From the NCBI RefSeq assembly GCF_006783905.1, contig NZ_VFPE01000001.1:186001-250000 (forward strand): 64,000 nucleotides of DNA, in the 5' to 3' direction. The position numbers and the translations under genes are program-made. Under the pieces are notes generated by a model that was not told the DNA's origin, did not search any database, and saw only the letters and a program-made list of their open reading frames with translations. This DNA comes from Microbacterium kyungheense. GTDB lineage: Bacteria > Actinomycetota > Actinomycetes > Actinomycetales > Microbacteriaceae. How positions within the stretch are numbered: the first letter of the stretch is position 1; every line of letters begins with the position of its first letter. Below are positions 1 through 8,283 of the stretch, piece by piece.

Positions 1-1184
1 CCGCCATCGGACCCCTCGCGGGCGGAGCCCTCACCGAGTATGCCTCGTGGGAGTGGGTCTTCCTCGTGAACGTGCCGCTCGGGGCGCTGGTGCTTGTCGC
101 CGCACTCCTCGTCGTGCCCGAGACGAAGGGCGCGACCCCAGGACCCGGGGCCGATGTCGACGGCGCACTGCTCTCGGCGATCGGCTTCGGCGCGCTCGTC
201 TTCTCGGTGATCGAGGGCCCCGAGCTCGGCTGGTGGGCACCGAAGTCCGAGTTCCAGCTGCTCGGCTGGACCTGGCCGGCGGACGCCCCGATCTCGGTGA
301 TCCCGATCACGCTCGCCATCGCGGTCGTCGCCCTCACGCTGTTCGTGGCGTGGGAGCGTCACCGCGCGCGCAACGGCCGCTCCGCCCTGCTCGACCTGGC
401 GCTGTTCCGGCTGCCGACGTTCACATGGGGCAACGTCACGGCGGGCGCGGTCGCGGTCGGCGAGTTCGCCATCATCTTCGTGCTGCCGCTCTACCTCGTC
501 AACGCGCTCGGCATGAACGCGATGGGCGCCGGCCTCGTGCTGGCGGCCATGGCGCTCGGAGCGTTCGCCTCCGGTGCCGCCGCGCGGCACGTCGCGGCCC
601 GCTTCGGCGCCCCAGGGACGGTGCTGATCGGTCTCGCACTCGAAGTCGTCGGCGTCGTGATCGTCGCTCTGGTCGTCACCGCGACCACCCCGGGCTGGCT
701 GCTGGCGCTGCCGCTCGTGGTCTACGGACTGGGCCTGGGACTGGCATCCGCCCAGCTGACGGGCACGGTCCTGCGAGACGTCCCGGTCACCCAGTCCGGC
801 CAGGGGTCGGCGACCCAGAGCACCGTGCGTCAGGTGGGCTCCGCCCTCGGCACCGCGTTCGCGGGAGCGGCGCTGTCCATCGCGCTCGCACTCACGCTGC
901 CGGCATCGCTCGGCGCGGCGGGCTTCTCGGGTTCGGCGGCCGACACGATCGCCGATGCGACGCGTCAGTCCGCCGGGACGACGATCTCGCAGCTGCGCGC
1001 ACAGGGCACCGACAGCCGGCTCGGAGACCAGACCCCGGCCGTCGTCGACGCTCTTGCTGCGGGATTCGCCGACGCGACCCGGTGGGCGCTGCTCGTGGCC
1101 TCGCTGTTCCTGCTGCTCGGTCTCGTCGGCGCCCTGCGGCTGCGGCGCGCGGCGGGGCGAGACGCCGTCCCGACCGGGGACTGA
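1..1184 (+). CDS. MFS drug-efflux transporter, DHA2 type (5' truncated by window edge)
   Basis: This is the C-terminal part of a major facilitator superfamily exporter. The reading frame is open from base 3, so the true start lies outside the window. The first visible residues carry the GPxxGG..L and W-W-x-F-x-x-N-x-P-x-G signature of the middle of a 14-segment DHA2/EmrB-type drug:proton antiporter (AIGPLAGGAL, then WEWVFLVNVPLG). About 390 residues follow, with roughly eight to nine hydrophobic segments and a basic tail (RLRRAAGRD). It acts in the cytoplasmic membrane. The substrate cannot be read from the sequence. No regulator is visible because the upstream side is missing. Confidence 0.88.
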   Translation, partial: AIGPLAGGALTEYASWEWVFLVNVPLGALVLVAALLVVPETKGATPGPGADVDGALLSAIGFGALVFSVIEGPELGWWAPKSEFQLLGWTWPADAPISVIPITLAIAVVALTLFVAWERHRARNGRSALLDLALFRLPTFTWGNVTAGAVAVGEFAIIFVLPLYLVNALGMNAMGAGLVLAAMALGAFASGAAARHVAARFGAPGTVLIGLALEVVGVVIVALVVTATTPGWLLALPLVVYGLGLGLASAQLTGTVLRDVPVTQSGQGSATQSTVRQVGSALGTAFAGAALSIALALTLPASLGAAGFSGSAADTIADATRQSAGTTISQLRAQGTDSRLGDQTPAVVDALAAGFADATRWALLVASLFLLLGLVGALRLRRAAGRDAVPTGD

Positions 1185-1260
1185 CGCAGGGATCAACCAT
1201 TCGATGGATCCGCCGCGGCCGGAGCGCGGCGAGGCTGGAATCACCATCGAGAGGACTCCC

Positions 1261-1725
1261 ATGCGCAAGCTCTACTACGCTGCCTTCGCCTACATGATCG
1301 CCGGGGTGGCATCCGGACTGTTCTACCGCGAGTTCACGAAGCTCAACGACTTCCCCGAGGGCGGGTCGACCCAGCTCGGAGTCGCCCACACGCACCTGCT
1401 CACCCTCGGCTTCGTCGTGCTGCTCATCGTGCTCGTGCTCGAGAAGGTGTTCACGCTGTCGGCGTCCAAGCTCTTCACATGGTTCTTCTGGGTGTACAAC
1501 GCCGGGGTCGTGGCGACCTCAGCGATGCTCGTCTGGCACGGGTCGCTGACGGTGCTCGGGCAGGAGTCGTCGAAGATGATCGCCGGCATCGCGGGTGCGG
1601 GCCACATCCTGCTCACGGCGGGCATGGTGCTGCTCTTCCTGGCGCTCGGAACCGCGCTGCGTCGCTCGCAGCCTTCGGGCGACGGGATGCCGGCGGCCGA
1701 GATCGCGGGGTCGGCGCAGGGGTGA
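1261..1725 (+). CDS. DUF2871 family small membrane protein
   Basis: This 154-residue integral membrane protein matches the DUF2871 family as I know it. It begins MRKLYYAAFAYMIAGV and has four predicted membrane segments at roughly residues 5-22, 40-60, 75-95 and 108-132. It also has the conserved GVAHTHLLTLGF and WHG histidine-containing segments, which in related families suggest a haem- or metal-linked role, although no function is established. The ATG at 1261 is preceded by GAGAGGA. The frame is open further upstream, but that sequence is not protein-like. It stands alone between an MFS gene and the convergent SipW operon. Confidence 0.8.
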   Translation: MRKLYYAAFAYMIAGVASGLFYREFTKLNDFPEGGSTQLGVAHTHLLTLGFVVLLIVLVLEKVFTLSASKLFTWFFWVYNAGVVATSAMLVWHGSLTVLGQESSKMIAGIAGAGHILLTAGMVLLFLALGTALRRSQPSGDGMPAAEIAGSAQG

Positions 1726-1749
1726 CGCGCCCGTGCCGGCATCGCGAGG

Positions 1750-2202
1750 TCACGGCACGGAGCACGTCGACAGGACGTCCAGGACAACGGTGGCGAACGA
1801 AAGTGAGCCGGTCTTCGCGACCGCCTCCCATCCGCCGGGGCCGACGGCAAAGAGCGAGAACGTGCCCGCGCCGAGCCCGAGAATCCCGGTGTTGAGGCTC
1901 ACACTCGTCGCGCCGGCGGCGAGGGTGCCCGAGCCCGTGAGCCCGCCGGTCACCGTCCAGCGGTAACTGGTCCTGGTCAGTCCCCCTGCGGGCGCCGTCC
2001 AAGAGAACGTGACCGGCTGCAGAAGCCCCGCCGTGCACGTCATCTGCGTGACCGGTGCGACCGTGCCCGCCTGCAGCGAAGAGCTCGTCCCGACCTCCGC
2101 GCCCACCCAGGCGGCCTCGGTCGGCGTGGGCTCCATCGCCGCGACGCCCAGGATGCCGGCGAGTGCGAGCGCCGCCGCCACGCCCCGTCGCCGCCGGATC
2201 AC
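1750..2202 (-). CDS. Small exported protein, last gene of SipW operon
   Basis: This 150-residue protein has a basic N-terminus (VIRRRRG), a hydrophobic stretch at about residues 8-25 and a following EAAWVGAEVG segment, which resembles the signal region of proteins processed by SipW-type peptidases. The mature part is rich in Gly, Thr and Ser and has two cysteines (MTCTAGLL and STCSVP) that could form a disulfide. It contains a predicted beta-rich fold (PVTFSWTAP, SYRWTVTGG, GTFSLFAVGPGGW). The GTG start at 2202 overlaps the stop of the signal peptidase gene as GTGA, so translation is probably coupled. Function is unknown; a surface or pilus-like component is an inference from context. Confidence 0.75.
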   Translation of the reverse strand: MIRRRRGVAAALALAGILGVAAMEPTPTEAAWVGAEVGTSSSLQAGTVAPVTQMTCTAGLLQPVTFSWTAPAGGLTRTSYRWTVTGGLTGSGTLAAGATSVSLNTGILGLGAGTFSLFAVGPGGWEAVAKTGSLSFATVVLDVLSTCSVP

Positions 2203-3404
2203 GTCCGCCTCCTGACGCGCAGCGCCACCCCGGCCCCGATCGCGAGCAGCACGACGCCCACCGCGGCGGCACCGAGCGGCGCGCCGAGCCCGGTGGCGGC
2301 CAGTCCGCCGCCCGGACCGGTCGACACCGCGTCGCCGGCGCCGGTCGCCCGCACGGTCAGGTGCACCTCGGGTACCACGGGGCCGGCGTCGGACGGCATC
2401 GAGACGAGGATCCGCAGCCACAGCTGCGCGTCGTCCGGCATTGTCCTCAGCACACGCGGGGTCCCGTCTGTCGGCACCGCGGAGTCCGCCACGAGCACGG
2501 CCGACTCCGGGCACCGGTCGGAGGTCCAGCGCACGGGGCAGCCGCTGACCTCCAGGCGCAACGGGGAGGGCGCCGCAGCGGTGCCCGCCAGCGAGACGGT
2601 GATGATGCCTGGGCTTGCGGCATCCGCCGACACGCCCACCTGCCACACCGCGCCCGTCCCGGGGGCGAGCGTGCGCATCTGCGGGGACTCGATCGAGGTG
2701 AGCCGGATCACCTCGCCCTGCACGATCGTCTCGGTGTCGACCGGGGCGGCACGGGCAGGCGGCGCTGCGCCGAAGACCGCGGCGCCGGCGACGAGCACGA
2801 TCGCGGCGCCCACGCCGCTCGCCCGGCGGGCCCGGCGGGTGCCGCCCTCGCCGGTGTCGCCGCCGGCCGCAGGATCGGTGGATGCCGCGACCCCGCGTCG
2901 TCGGCGCGGCCAGAACACGACCACGATCAGCGTGGTGGCGGCCAGCGTGAGTCCGCCGAGCACCCAGGGGGAGCCGGCGGCGGCGAGCACCGGCGCCGCG
3001 CCCGCCACCGAGAAGAGCACGCGGCGCACGTGCGTCACCTCGTAGGGTGCCGGGTCGTCCGTCGCGTTGGCGTCGCCGCGCATCGTGATGCTGCGGGCGT
3101 CGGGGGCCCCGGGCACCGCCGCGACGGCGACCACCCGGTGCGTGATCGGCAGCTCGCCCTCCCGCTCGACCATCACCACGTCGCCCACGCCGACGTCCGC
3201 GGCTGGGATGCCGCGCACGAGGGCCGCGGATCCCGCAGGGATCGTGGGCTCCATCGACCCGGTGCGGAACAGCACGATGCGCACGTCGAACAGCACCGCC
3301 GCGATCGCCAGCACGATGCAGGCGGCTCCGAGCACGGCGGCGACGGTCAGACCGCCGTCGGCGACCGCGGTCCACCCGCGCCGTGCCCCCTCGCGCCGCG
3401 CCAT
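2199..3404 (-). CDS. Signal peptidase I, SipW/ER type, with C-terminal LAXTG-like anchor
   Basis: This 401-residue protein has a first membrane segment at about 19-46 and then the catalytic serine in RTGSMEPT (Ser50). Its second catalytic residue is histidine rather than lysine (ITHRV, His89), which is the hallmark of the SipW/ER-type branch. A second membrane segment lies near 150-170 and is followed by RRRR. Unlike the usual ~200-residue enzyme, it continues with an extracytoplasmic region of about 190 residues and ends with LAATG (about 368-372), a hydrophobic stretch and RVRRRT. That ending has the layout of a sortase E (LAXTG) sorting signal. It sits among genes with SipW-cognate signal peptides, which are its probable substrates. 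Confidence 0.9.
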   Translation of the reverse strand: MARREGARRGWTAVADGGLTVAAVLGAACIVLAIAAVLFDVRIVLFRTGSMEPTIPAGSAALVRGIPAADVGVGDVVMVEREGELPITHRVVAVAAVPGAPDARSITMRGDANATDDPAPYEVTHVRRVLFSVAGAAPVLAAAGSPWVLGGLTLAATTLIVVVFWPRRRRGVAASTDPAAGGDTGEGGTRRARRASGVGAAIVLVAGAAVFGAAPPARAAPVDTETIVQGEVIRLTSIESPQMRTLAPGTGAVWQVGVSADAASPGIITVSLAGTAAAPSPLRLEVSGCPVRWTSDRCPESAVLVADSAVPTDGTPRVLRTMPDDAQLWLRILVSMPSDAGPVVPEVHLTVRATGAGDAVSTGPGGGLAATGLGAPLGAAAVGVVLLAIGAGVALRVRRRT

Positions 3405-3410
3405 GTCAGC

Positions 3411-4046
3411 TCAGCTCGCCGAGGTCGCCGTGAACGTCCACGTCACGGTCGCCGTCTGCCCTTGAAAGGTGCTGGCCGAGCCCGGCGCGATCCGCACCTC
3501 GACACAGAAGCCGAGCTGGGCGCCGGCCGCGCCGATGCTGCTGGCCACCGGCGTCCCCGGCACCTGCGACACCGCGAGGTAGGTGCCGGCGGCCCCTGCG
3601 ATGAAGGCAGGGGAGCCCGAGAACGCCGTGGCGTCGCACACGGCACCGGGGCTCGGCCCGCTCAACCGCACCGCGCGATATTGGAGCGCCGTGCCGAGTG
3701 CGCCGGTCGGCGTCGCCGCCGTGAGCGCCACCGTGCCGCCGACCGTGGATGCGGCCGTCGTGCGGATGTTGACCCACGCGTAGAACGAGACGCTCGGCGA
3801 CATGGCCGTCGCATTGAACGTGAGGGTCGCGCCGGGCGAGGTCGGATGCGCGGCGTAGGTCGGCGACCCCTGGGTCTGCGACTCGGTCGCGAACACGCTC
3901 GCCCCGAAGCTGCCGGTGGCGTTCTCGGTCGCTGTCCACGCCGCGAGCGTGGCGATCGTCCCCGCGCCGAGCACCAGCCCGGCCGCCAGCAGCACCCGCA
4001 GGCGCCGCCAGCGGACGCGCCGGCGTCGGTCGCGTCTGGTCTCCAT
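3411..4046 (-). CDS. SipW-dependent-type exported protein
   Basis: This 211-residue protein starts METRRDRRRR and has the alternate signal peptide typical of SipW-cognate proteins: LLAAGLVLGAGTIATLAAW followed by TATENATGSFGASVF. The mature domain is beta-rich and ends in a TWTFTATSAS strand, as in TasA/camelysin-like secreted proteins of actinobacteria. Two cysteines (AVCDAT and GFCVEV) may pair. The ATG at 4046 lies 8 bases after the end of the upstream paralogue and the signal peptidase follows 6 bases downstream, so all are in one operon. Function is not known; fibre or surface-layer roles are suggested only by the family. Confidence 0.85.
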   Translation of the reverse strand: METRRDRRRRVRWRRLRVLLAAGLVLGAGTIATLAAWTATENATGSFGASVFATESQTQGSPTYAAHPTSPGATLTFNATAMSPSVSFYAWVNIRTTAASTVGGTVALTAATPTGALGTALQYRAVRLSGPSPGAVCDATAFSGSPAFIAGAAGTYLAVSQVPGTPVASSIGAAGAQLGFCVEVRIAPGSASTFQGQTATVTWTFTATSAS

Positions 4047-4054
4047 CGGGCGAC

Positions 4055-4687
4055 TCAGGGCAGCGGGTCGCCGGAGGTCCCTGCGAACTCCCACGTGACG
4101 GTGCCGTCCACGCCCTGGGGCAGGCCGCTGCCGGCAGTCACCACGAAGCACAGGTTCACCGGCGCCGCCGCGGCCGTGAGGTCGAACGCGTCGACCGTCC
4201 CGGTGGCCGTCGCGGCCCCGTCTGGGACGATCGCCGTGCCGGTCGGCGGGGTCTCGGCCGAGCACGTCGCCCCGAAGGTGCCCCCGACATCCTAGAGCGA
4301 GTACGTCAGGCTCTCGCCGATCGTTCCCGCGATGGACTGCGCGAGCGTCACCGCCGCGGCGTAGTCCGAGTCCGCCGACAGTTGCACGGCGAACGGCGCG
4401 TAGACGACGGCGCCCGGCGACAGCGTGTCGGCGTCGAGCTCGAAGGTGAGCGTCTTGCCGGGGCTGTCGGGCGAGCTGTCGAACGTGTCACCGTCGATGC
4501 TGCCCTCCAGGTCGAATTGTCCTGACGAGAACGTCCCGGTGGCGAACTCCGAGTCGTTCCAGACGGCCAGTGTGACGGCGGTGCCGACGCCGAGCACCAC
4601 GCCGCCGGCCAGTATGGCCAGCAGCATGCGCCGCCGGTCCGAGCGTCGGCCGGCCGCGGGCGCGGTCGGCTGTGGGGAGAGGATCAT
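4055..4687 (-). pseudogene. SipW-dependent-type exported protein interrupted by in-frame TAG
   Basis: The reading frame starts at ATG 4687 (MILSPQPTAPA, with AAAGGGCAG upstream) and carries a clear SipW-cognate signal (LAILAGGVVLGVGTAVTLAV, then WNDSEFATGTFSSG). After 131 codons it meets TAG at 4292-4294. Past this codon the same frame stays open for 78 more codons to TGA at 4055-4057 and encodes the expected second half, including TFGATCSAETPPTGTAIV, PVNLCFVVTAGS and TVTWEFAGTSG. The joined length of 210 codons matches the 211-residue paralogue downstream. So this is one gene with a nonsense codon, or a sequencing error, rather than two genes. No restart codon with a ribosome site follows the TAG. 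Confidence 0.85.
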
Positions 4688-4755
4688 GACTGCCCTTTCT
4701 GTCAGATGACCTTCGTGCTTCCCCAGGGCGATGGCCTCCCCGACCACGTGGCGCC

Positions 4756-4784
4756 AGGATATGGGCCTGACCAGGCGCTTTCAA
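4756..4784 (-). promoter_or_regulatory. Sigma70-type promoter of the SipW operon
   Basis: On the minus strand TTGAAA (4784-4779) and TATCCT (4761-4756) are separated by exactly 17 bases. This is the best vegetative promoter match in the window. Transcription would begin near 4750, leaving a leader of about 60 bases before ATG 4687. Confidence 0.7.
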
Positions 4785-4803
4785 GAGGGGTGGATGCCGC
4801 ACC

Positions 4804-5553
4804 TCACGCGGTCGCGAGCGGATGCCGGCGGCGCAGCACGATCCGCTGCACGAGGGTCCACGCGACCGTCGTCGCGAGGTACAGCGCGGCGGCCAGCGGC
4901 ACGAACAGTGCGAACACGGCTGTCGTGAACTGCAGGATCCCGGCGACACGCGCCATGCCGGCGCCGGCGAGCGGCGACGCATCCGATCCGTCGATCTGCG
5001 GGCGGAAGGCGCGCCGCGTGAGTTCGGCGACCACGACGATCACCGCGATCACGCCCGCGAACACCCCGGCCGTCACGAGGGTCGCTGTGCCGGAGGTCGC
5101 CGCGCCGATCGCACTGAGGCCCAGCGGAACGCCCCACAGCTGCTCGGTGAGCAGCGAGTTGGCATGACCGGCGATCGCGGGGTGCAGGAACAGGGCGTAC
5201 ACGATCGCGACGACCGGCGCCTGCGCGAGCATGGGCAGGCAGCCGGCGAACGGCGACGCCTTCTCGTCGGCATACAGCTTCATGGTCTCGCGCTGCAGGC
5301 GCTCGGGGTCGCGCTTGTGGCGCTTCTGCAGTTCACGCAGCTTCGGCGCGAGCCGGCTGCGGGTCCGCTCGGCCTTGGCCTGCGAGATGCCGACCGGGAT
5401 GAGCGCAGCGCGCACCAGCAGCGTGAGGAGGATGACGGATGCCGCAGCAGCGGCTGTGCCGGCGACGGGCTCGAGCAGGGCGATGAGCTGCATCAGCAGG
5501 GCATACGCCCCGTCGAGGATCGCGGCGATGGGTGGGAAGGCGTAGAGGTCCAA
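4804..5553 (-). CDS. yidC: Membrane protein insertase YidC/Oxa1, short actinobacterial type
   Basis: This 249-residue protein inserts and folds proteins in the cytoplasmic membrane. It begins (L/M)DLYAFPPIAAILDGAYALL and has the family core: a membrane segment with the arginine in TLLVRAALIPVGI, the basic cytoplasmic hairpin SQAKAERTRSRLAPKLRELQ, then CLPMLAQAPVVAIVYALF and three further membrane segments. The tail is basic (RIVLRRRHPLA). I chose the TTG at 5553 because the conserved N-terminus begins there and no ATG lies upstream in frame; there is no strong ribosome site, so the start is uncertain. It follows the DUF6412 gene on the same strand. It is shorter than the rnpA-linked housekeeping YidC and is probably a second paralogue. 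Confidence 0.9.
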   Translation of the reverse strand: MDLYAFPPIAAILDGAYALLMQLIALLEPVAGTAAAAASVILLTLLVRAALIPVGISQAKAERTRSRLAPKLRELQKRHKRDPERLQRETMKLYADEKASPFAGCLPMLAQAPVVAIVYALFLHPAIAGHANSLLTEQLWGVPLGLSAIGAATSGTATLVTAGVFAGVIAVIVVVAELTRRAFRPQIDGSDASPLAGAGMARVAGILQFTTAVFALFVPLAAALYLATTVAWTLVQRIVLRRRHPLATA

Positions 5554-5639
5554 AGGGGTGTCCGTTCGTCCGGTGCGGTTTCGTGGCGTGCGGCCACGAG
5601 GGCACCGACGGACTCCCGCCCGGCGGGAGATGCGGTGGG

Positions 5640-5981
5640 CTACGCGGCCGAAGCCGTCAGACCGGGTGCGCGCGGGCGGGAGTGGCCCGGCGCGTCGGGG
5701 TGGGACGCGGTCAACCGCGTCGCGTCGGCGATCGCACGCTGCGGATGAGCTCCCGCCGCCACGGCGCGCGCCGGCGTGCGGAACAGCGCGATCGCGACGG
5801 CGAGCACCGCGAGGGCCGCGACGAGCGTGACGGCGAGCACGAGCGCCCCGGTGTCGGCCGTGAGCGGCGTCGCGTCGGTGAGCGGACGGGCGAGGGCGGC
5901 GATGAGCTCGGACGCGGGGCGCATCGCGGAGGCCAGCAGCTCGAAGAGGGCGCGCAGCGTGATGCCGATGGCGTCGAACAC
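5640..5981 (-). CDS. DUF6412 domain small membrane protein
   Basis: This 113-residue protein starts at GTG 5981 (VFDAIGITLRALFELL) after a strong ribosome site GGAGGGAGG. It has an amphipathic N-terminal part, one or two membrane segments (GALVLAVTLVAALAVLAVAI) and a C-terminal motif of the DUF6412 type: HPQRAIADATRLTASHPDAP followed by RPRAPG. Members are commonly found next to YidC/Oxa1 genes in actinobacteria, as here, so it may assist insertion; this is inferred from gene neighbourhood only. Confidence 0.75.
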   Translation of the reverse strand: MFDAIGITLRALFELLASAMRPASELIAALARPLTDATPLTADTGALVLAVTLVAALAVLAVAIALFRTPARAVAAGAHPQRAIADATRLTASHPDAPGHSRPRAPGLTASAA

Positions 5982-6003
5982 GGGTCCTCCCTCCGTCGCC
6001 GAC

Positions 6004-6009
6004 ACGGTA
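6004..6009 (-). promoter_or_regulatory. -10 element for the DUF6412/yidC unit
   Basis: TACCGT on the minus strand lies 23 bases before GTG 5981. No convincing -35 was found. The 131-base gap to recQ holds this and little else that I can identify. Confidence 0.4.
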
Positions 6010-6112
6010 GCACGCGCACCCCTCCTCCCCAGCCCGGCGATGTCGGCGGGCCGACGGAGCGGTGCACACCGGTGCGGGCGCGGGGCGGCGGATGTCAGGA
6101 CCATGAGGCAGG

Positions 6113-8254
6113 GTGGAACGCGTGACCGCGACGACCGACACCCGCTCCGAAGCCCTCGAGGTGCTGCGCGCGCTCGTCGGGCGCGACGACGCCGACTTCC
6201 ACGACGGGCAGTTCGAGGCCGTCCAGGCGCTAGTCGACGATCGTCGGCGCGCGCTCGTCGTGCAGCGCACCGGGTGGGGCAAGTCCGCCGTCTACTTCGT
6301 GTCGACGCTGCTGCTGCGCCGCCGCGGCGCCGGGCCGACGGTGCTCGTGTCGCCGCTGCTCGCCCTCATGCGCGACCAGATCGTCGCAGCCGCGCGCGCA
6401 GGGGTGAGGGCGGTCAAGATCGACTCGACCAACGCGCACGAATGGAACGACGTGCTCGCCCAGCTCGACGCCGACGAGGTCGACGTGCTGCTGGTGTCAC
6501 CCGAGCGGCTGAACAACCCGGCGTTCCGCGACGAGCAGCTGCCCCAGCTGGTCGCCCGCATCGGACTGCTCGTGGTCGACGAGGCGCACTGCATCAGCGA
6601 CTGGGGCCACGACTTCCGCCCCGACTACCGGCGGCTGCGCGACCTCATCGCGCGCATGCCCGACGGCGTGCCGGTGCTCGCCACGACCGCGACCGCGAAC
6701 AGCCGCGTGGTCGCCGACGTCGCCGAGCAGCTCGACGCCGGCAGCGCCTCGGGCGAGGGAGTGGATGCCGGCAGCCCCGGCGTGCTCACCATCCGGGGCC
6801 CGCTCGCGCGGGCGTCGCTGCGGCTCGGCGTGCTGCGCCTGCCGAACTCGCCCAGCCGGCTCGCATGGCTGATCAGTCATCTCGGTGACCTGCCGGGGTC
6901 GGGCATCATCTACGCGCTCACGGTCGCCGCGGCGAACGACACCGCCCGCCTGCTGCGCGAGCGGGGGCACGACGTGCGCGCCTACACCGGCCAGACCGAT
7001 ACGGACGAGCGGGAGGAGTCCGAGGCGCTGCTCAAGGACAACCGGGTCAAGGCGCTCGTCGCGACCAGCGCACTGGGAATGGGGTTCGACAAACCCGACC
7101 TCGGCTTCGTCGTGCACCTGGGCGCGCCCTCGTCTCCCGTCTCGTACTACCAGCAGGTGGGCCGCGCCGGCCGTGCCACCGAATCCGCCGACGTGCTGCT
7201 TCTTCCCGGCGCCGAGGATCGCGACATCTGGCACTACTTCGCCACCGCGTCGATGCCCGACCGCGATCGCGCCGAGCGCGTGCTGTCGGCGCTGTCGCAG
7301 GCTGGCGGCCCGCTGTCGACGCCCGCACTGGAGGCGATCGTCGACATCCGGCGCACGCCGCTGGAACTGCTGCTCAAGGTGCTCGACGTGGACGGCGCCG
7401 TCGATCGGGTGCGCGGCGGATGGATCGCGTCCGGCCGGCCGTGGACATACGACGAGGAGCGCTACCGGCGCATCGCCGCCGAGCGGGTGGCCGAGCAGCA
7501 GCACATGATCGAGTACGAAGAGACCGACCGCTGTCGCATGGAGTTCTTGCAGCGGTCGCTCGACGATGACACCGCGGCGCCCTGCGGGCGCTGCGACAAC
7601 TGCGCCGGCCCGTGGTTCCCCACCGAGATCGCCGCTACCGCGGAGGACGCGGCCACCGCCGCGCTCGACCGCGTCGGCGTTCCGATCGAGCCGCGCCGGC
7701 AGTGGCCCACCGGCGCCGACCGGCTCGGCGTCGCCGTCAAGGGGCGCATCCCCGCCGACGAGCAGGCGAGCGAGGGCCGCGCCCTCGCTCGCCTCACCGA
7801 CCTCGGCTGGGGCGGTGCGATGCGCGACCTGTTCGCCGCCGGCGCCGACGACCAGCCGGTGCCGCAGAACGTGCTCGCCGCGTGCGTGCGGGTGCTCGCC
7901 GACTGGACATGGGAGAACCGGCCGGTCGCCGTCGTCGCGGTGCCGTCGCGCAGCAAGCCGCAGCTCGTGGACTCGCTCGCGCGGGGGATCGCCGACATCG
8001 GCCGTCTGCCCTACCTCGGCCCCCTCGACCTCGTGGACGGCGGACCGACCGGCCAGCCCGGTGGCAACAGCGCCTTCCGCGTCGCGGGCGTGTGGAACCG
8101 GTTCTCAGCCGGCGGACTCGACGTGCCGGCCGGTCCGGTGCTGCTCGTCGATGACCGCGTCGACAGCGGCTGGACGCTCACGGTGGCCGCGCGAGAGCTT
8201 CGTCGCGCCGGAGCCTCGGCCGTCCTGCCGTTCGTTCTCGCCCTTCGCGGCTGA
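6113..8254 (+). CDS. recQ: RecQ-family ATP-dependent DNA helicase with C-terminal phosphoribosyltransferase domain
   Basis: This protein of about 713 residues unwinds DNA 3'->5' by ATP hydrolysis. Helicase motifs are clear: Walker A TGWGKS (Lys about 57), DEAH followed by CISDWGHDFRP (about 156), ATTATAN, LGMGFDKPDLGFV and QQVGRAGRA. A zinc-binding RecQ-C region follows (C-x-n-CGRCDNC near 480-500). The HRDC domain is missing. Instead, the last ~110 residues look like a type I phosphoribosyltransferase, with VPSRSKP and a PRPP-loop-like LLVDDRVDSGWTL near residue 680, as in ComF-type proteins. GTG 6113 gives MERVTATTD; GTG 6122 has better spacing from GAGGCAGG and may be the real start. It is monocistronic. 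Confidence 0.9.
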   Translation: MERVTATTDTRSEALEVLRALVGRDDADFHDGQFEAVQALVDDRRRALVVQRTGWGKSAVYFVSTLLLRRRGAGPTVLVSPLLALMRDQIVAAARAGVRAVKIDSTNAHEWNDVLAQLDADEVDVLLVSPERLNNPAFRDEQLPQLVARIGLLVVDEAHCISDWGHDFRPDYRRLRDLIARMPDGVPVLATTATANSRVVADVAEQLDAGSASGEGVDAGSPGVLTIRGPLARASLRLGVLRLPNSPSRLAWLISHLGDLPGSGIIYALTVAAANDTARLLRERGHDVRAYTGQTDTDEREESEALLKDNRVKALVATSALGMGFDKPDLGFVVHLGAPSSPVSYYQQVGRAGRATESADVLLLPGAEDRDIWHYFATASMPDRDRAERVLSALSQAGGPLSTPALEAIVDIRRTPLELLLKVLDVDGAVDRVRGGWIASGRPWTYDEERYRRIAAERVAEQQHMIEYEETDRCRMEFLQRSLDDDTAAPCGRCDNCAGPWFPTEIAATAEDAATAALDRVGVPIEPRRQWPTGADRLGVAVKGRIPADEQASEGRALARLTDLGWGGAMRDLFAAGADDQPVPQNVLAACVRVLADWTWENRPVAVVAVPSRSKPQLVDSLARGIADIGRLPYLGPLDLVDGGPTGQPGGNSAFRVAGVWNRFSAGGLDVPAGPVLLVDDRVDSGWTLTVAARELRRAGASAVLPFVLALRG

Positions 8255-8283
8255 CCGGACGGCCGCGTCGCGGGGTGAGACGC

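Noticed and set aside
1750-3375. Long minus-strand frame of 541 codons across the signal peptidase gene
   Set aside because: Only its last 150 codons look like protein and these follow a GTGA overlap start at 2202; the rest is an Arg-rich shadow of the peptidase frame.
4055-4291. A separate small gene after the TAG
   Set aside because: It has no start codon or ribosome site and continues the same frame and homology as the upstream half.
4292-4294. Pyrrolysine or programmed readthrough at the amber codon
   Set aside because: No supporting tRNA or context is visible; mutation or a base-call error is simpler.
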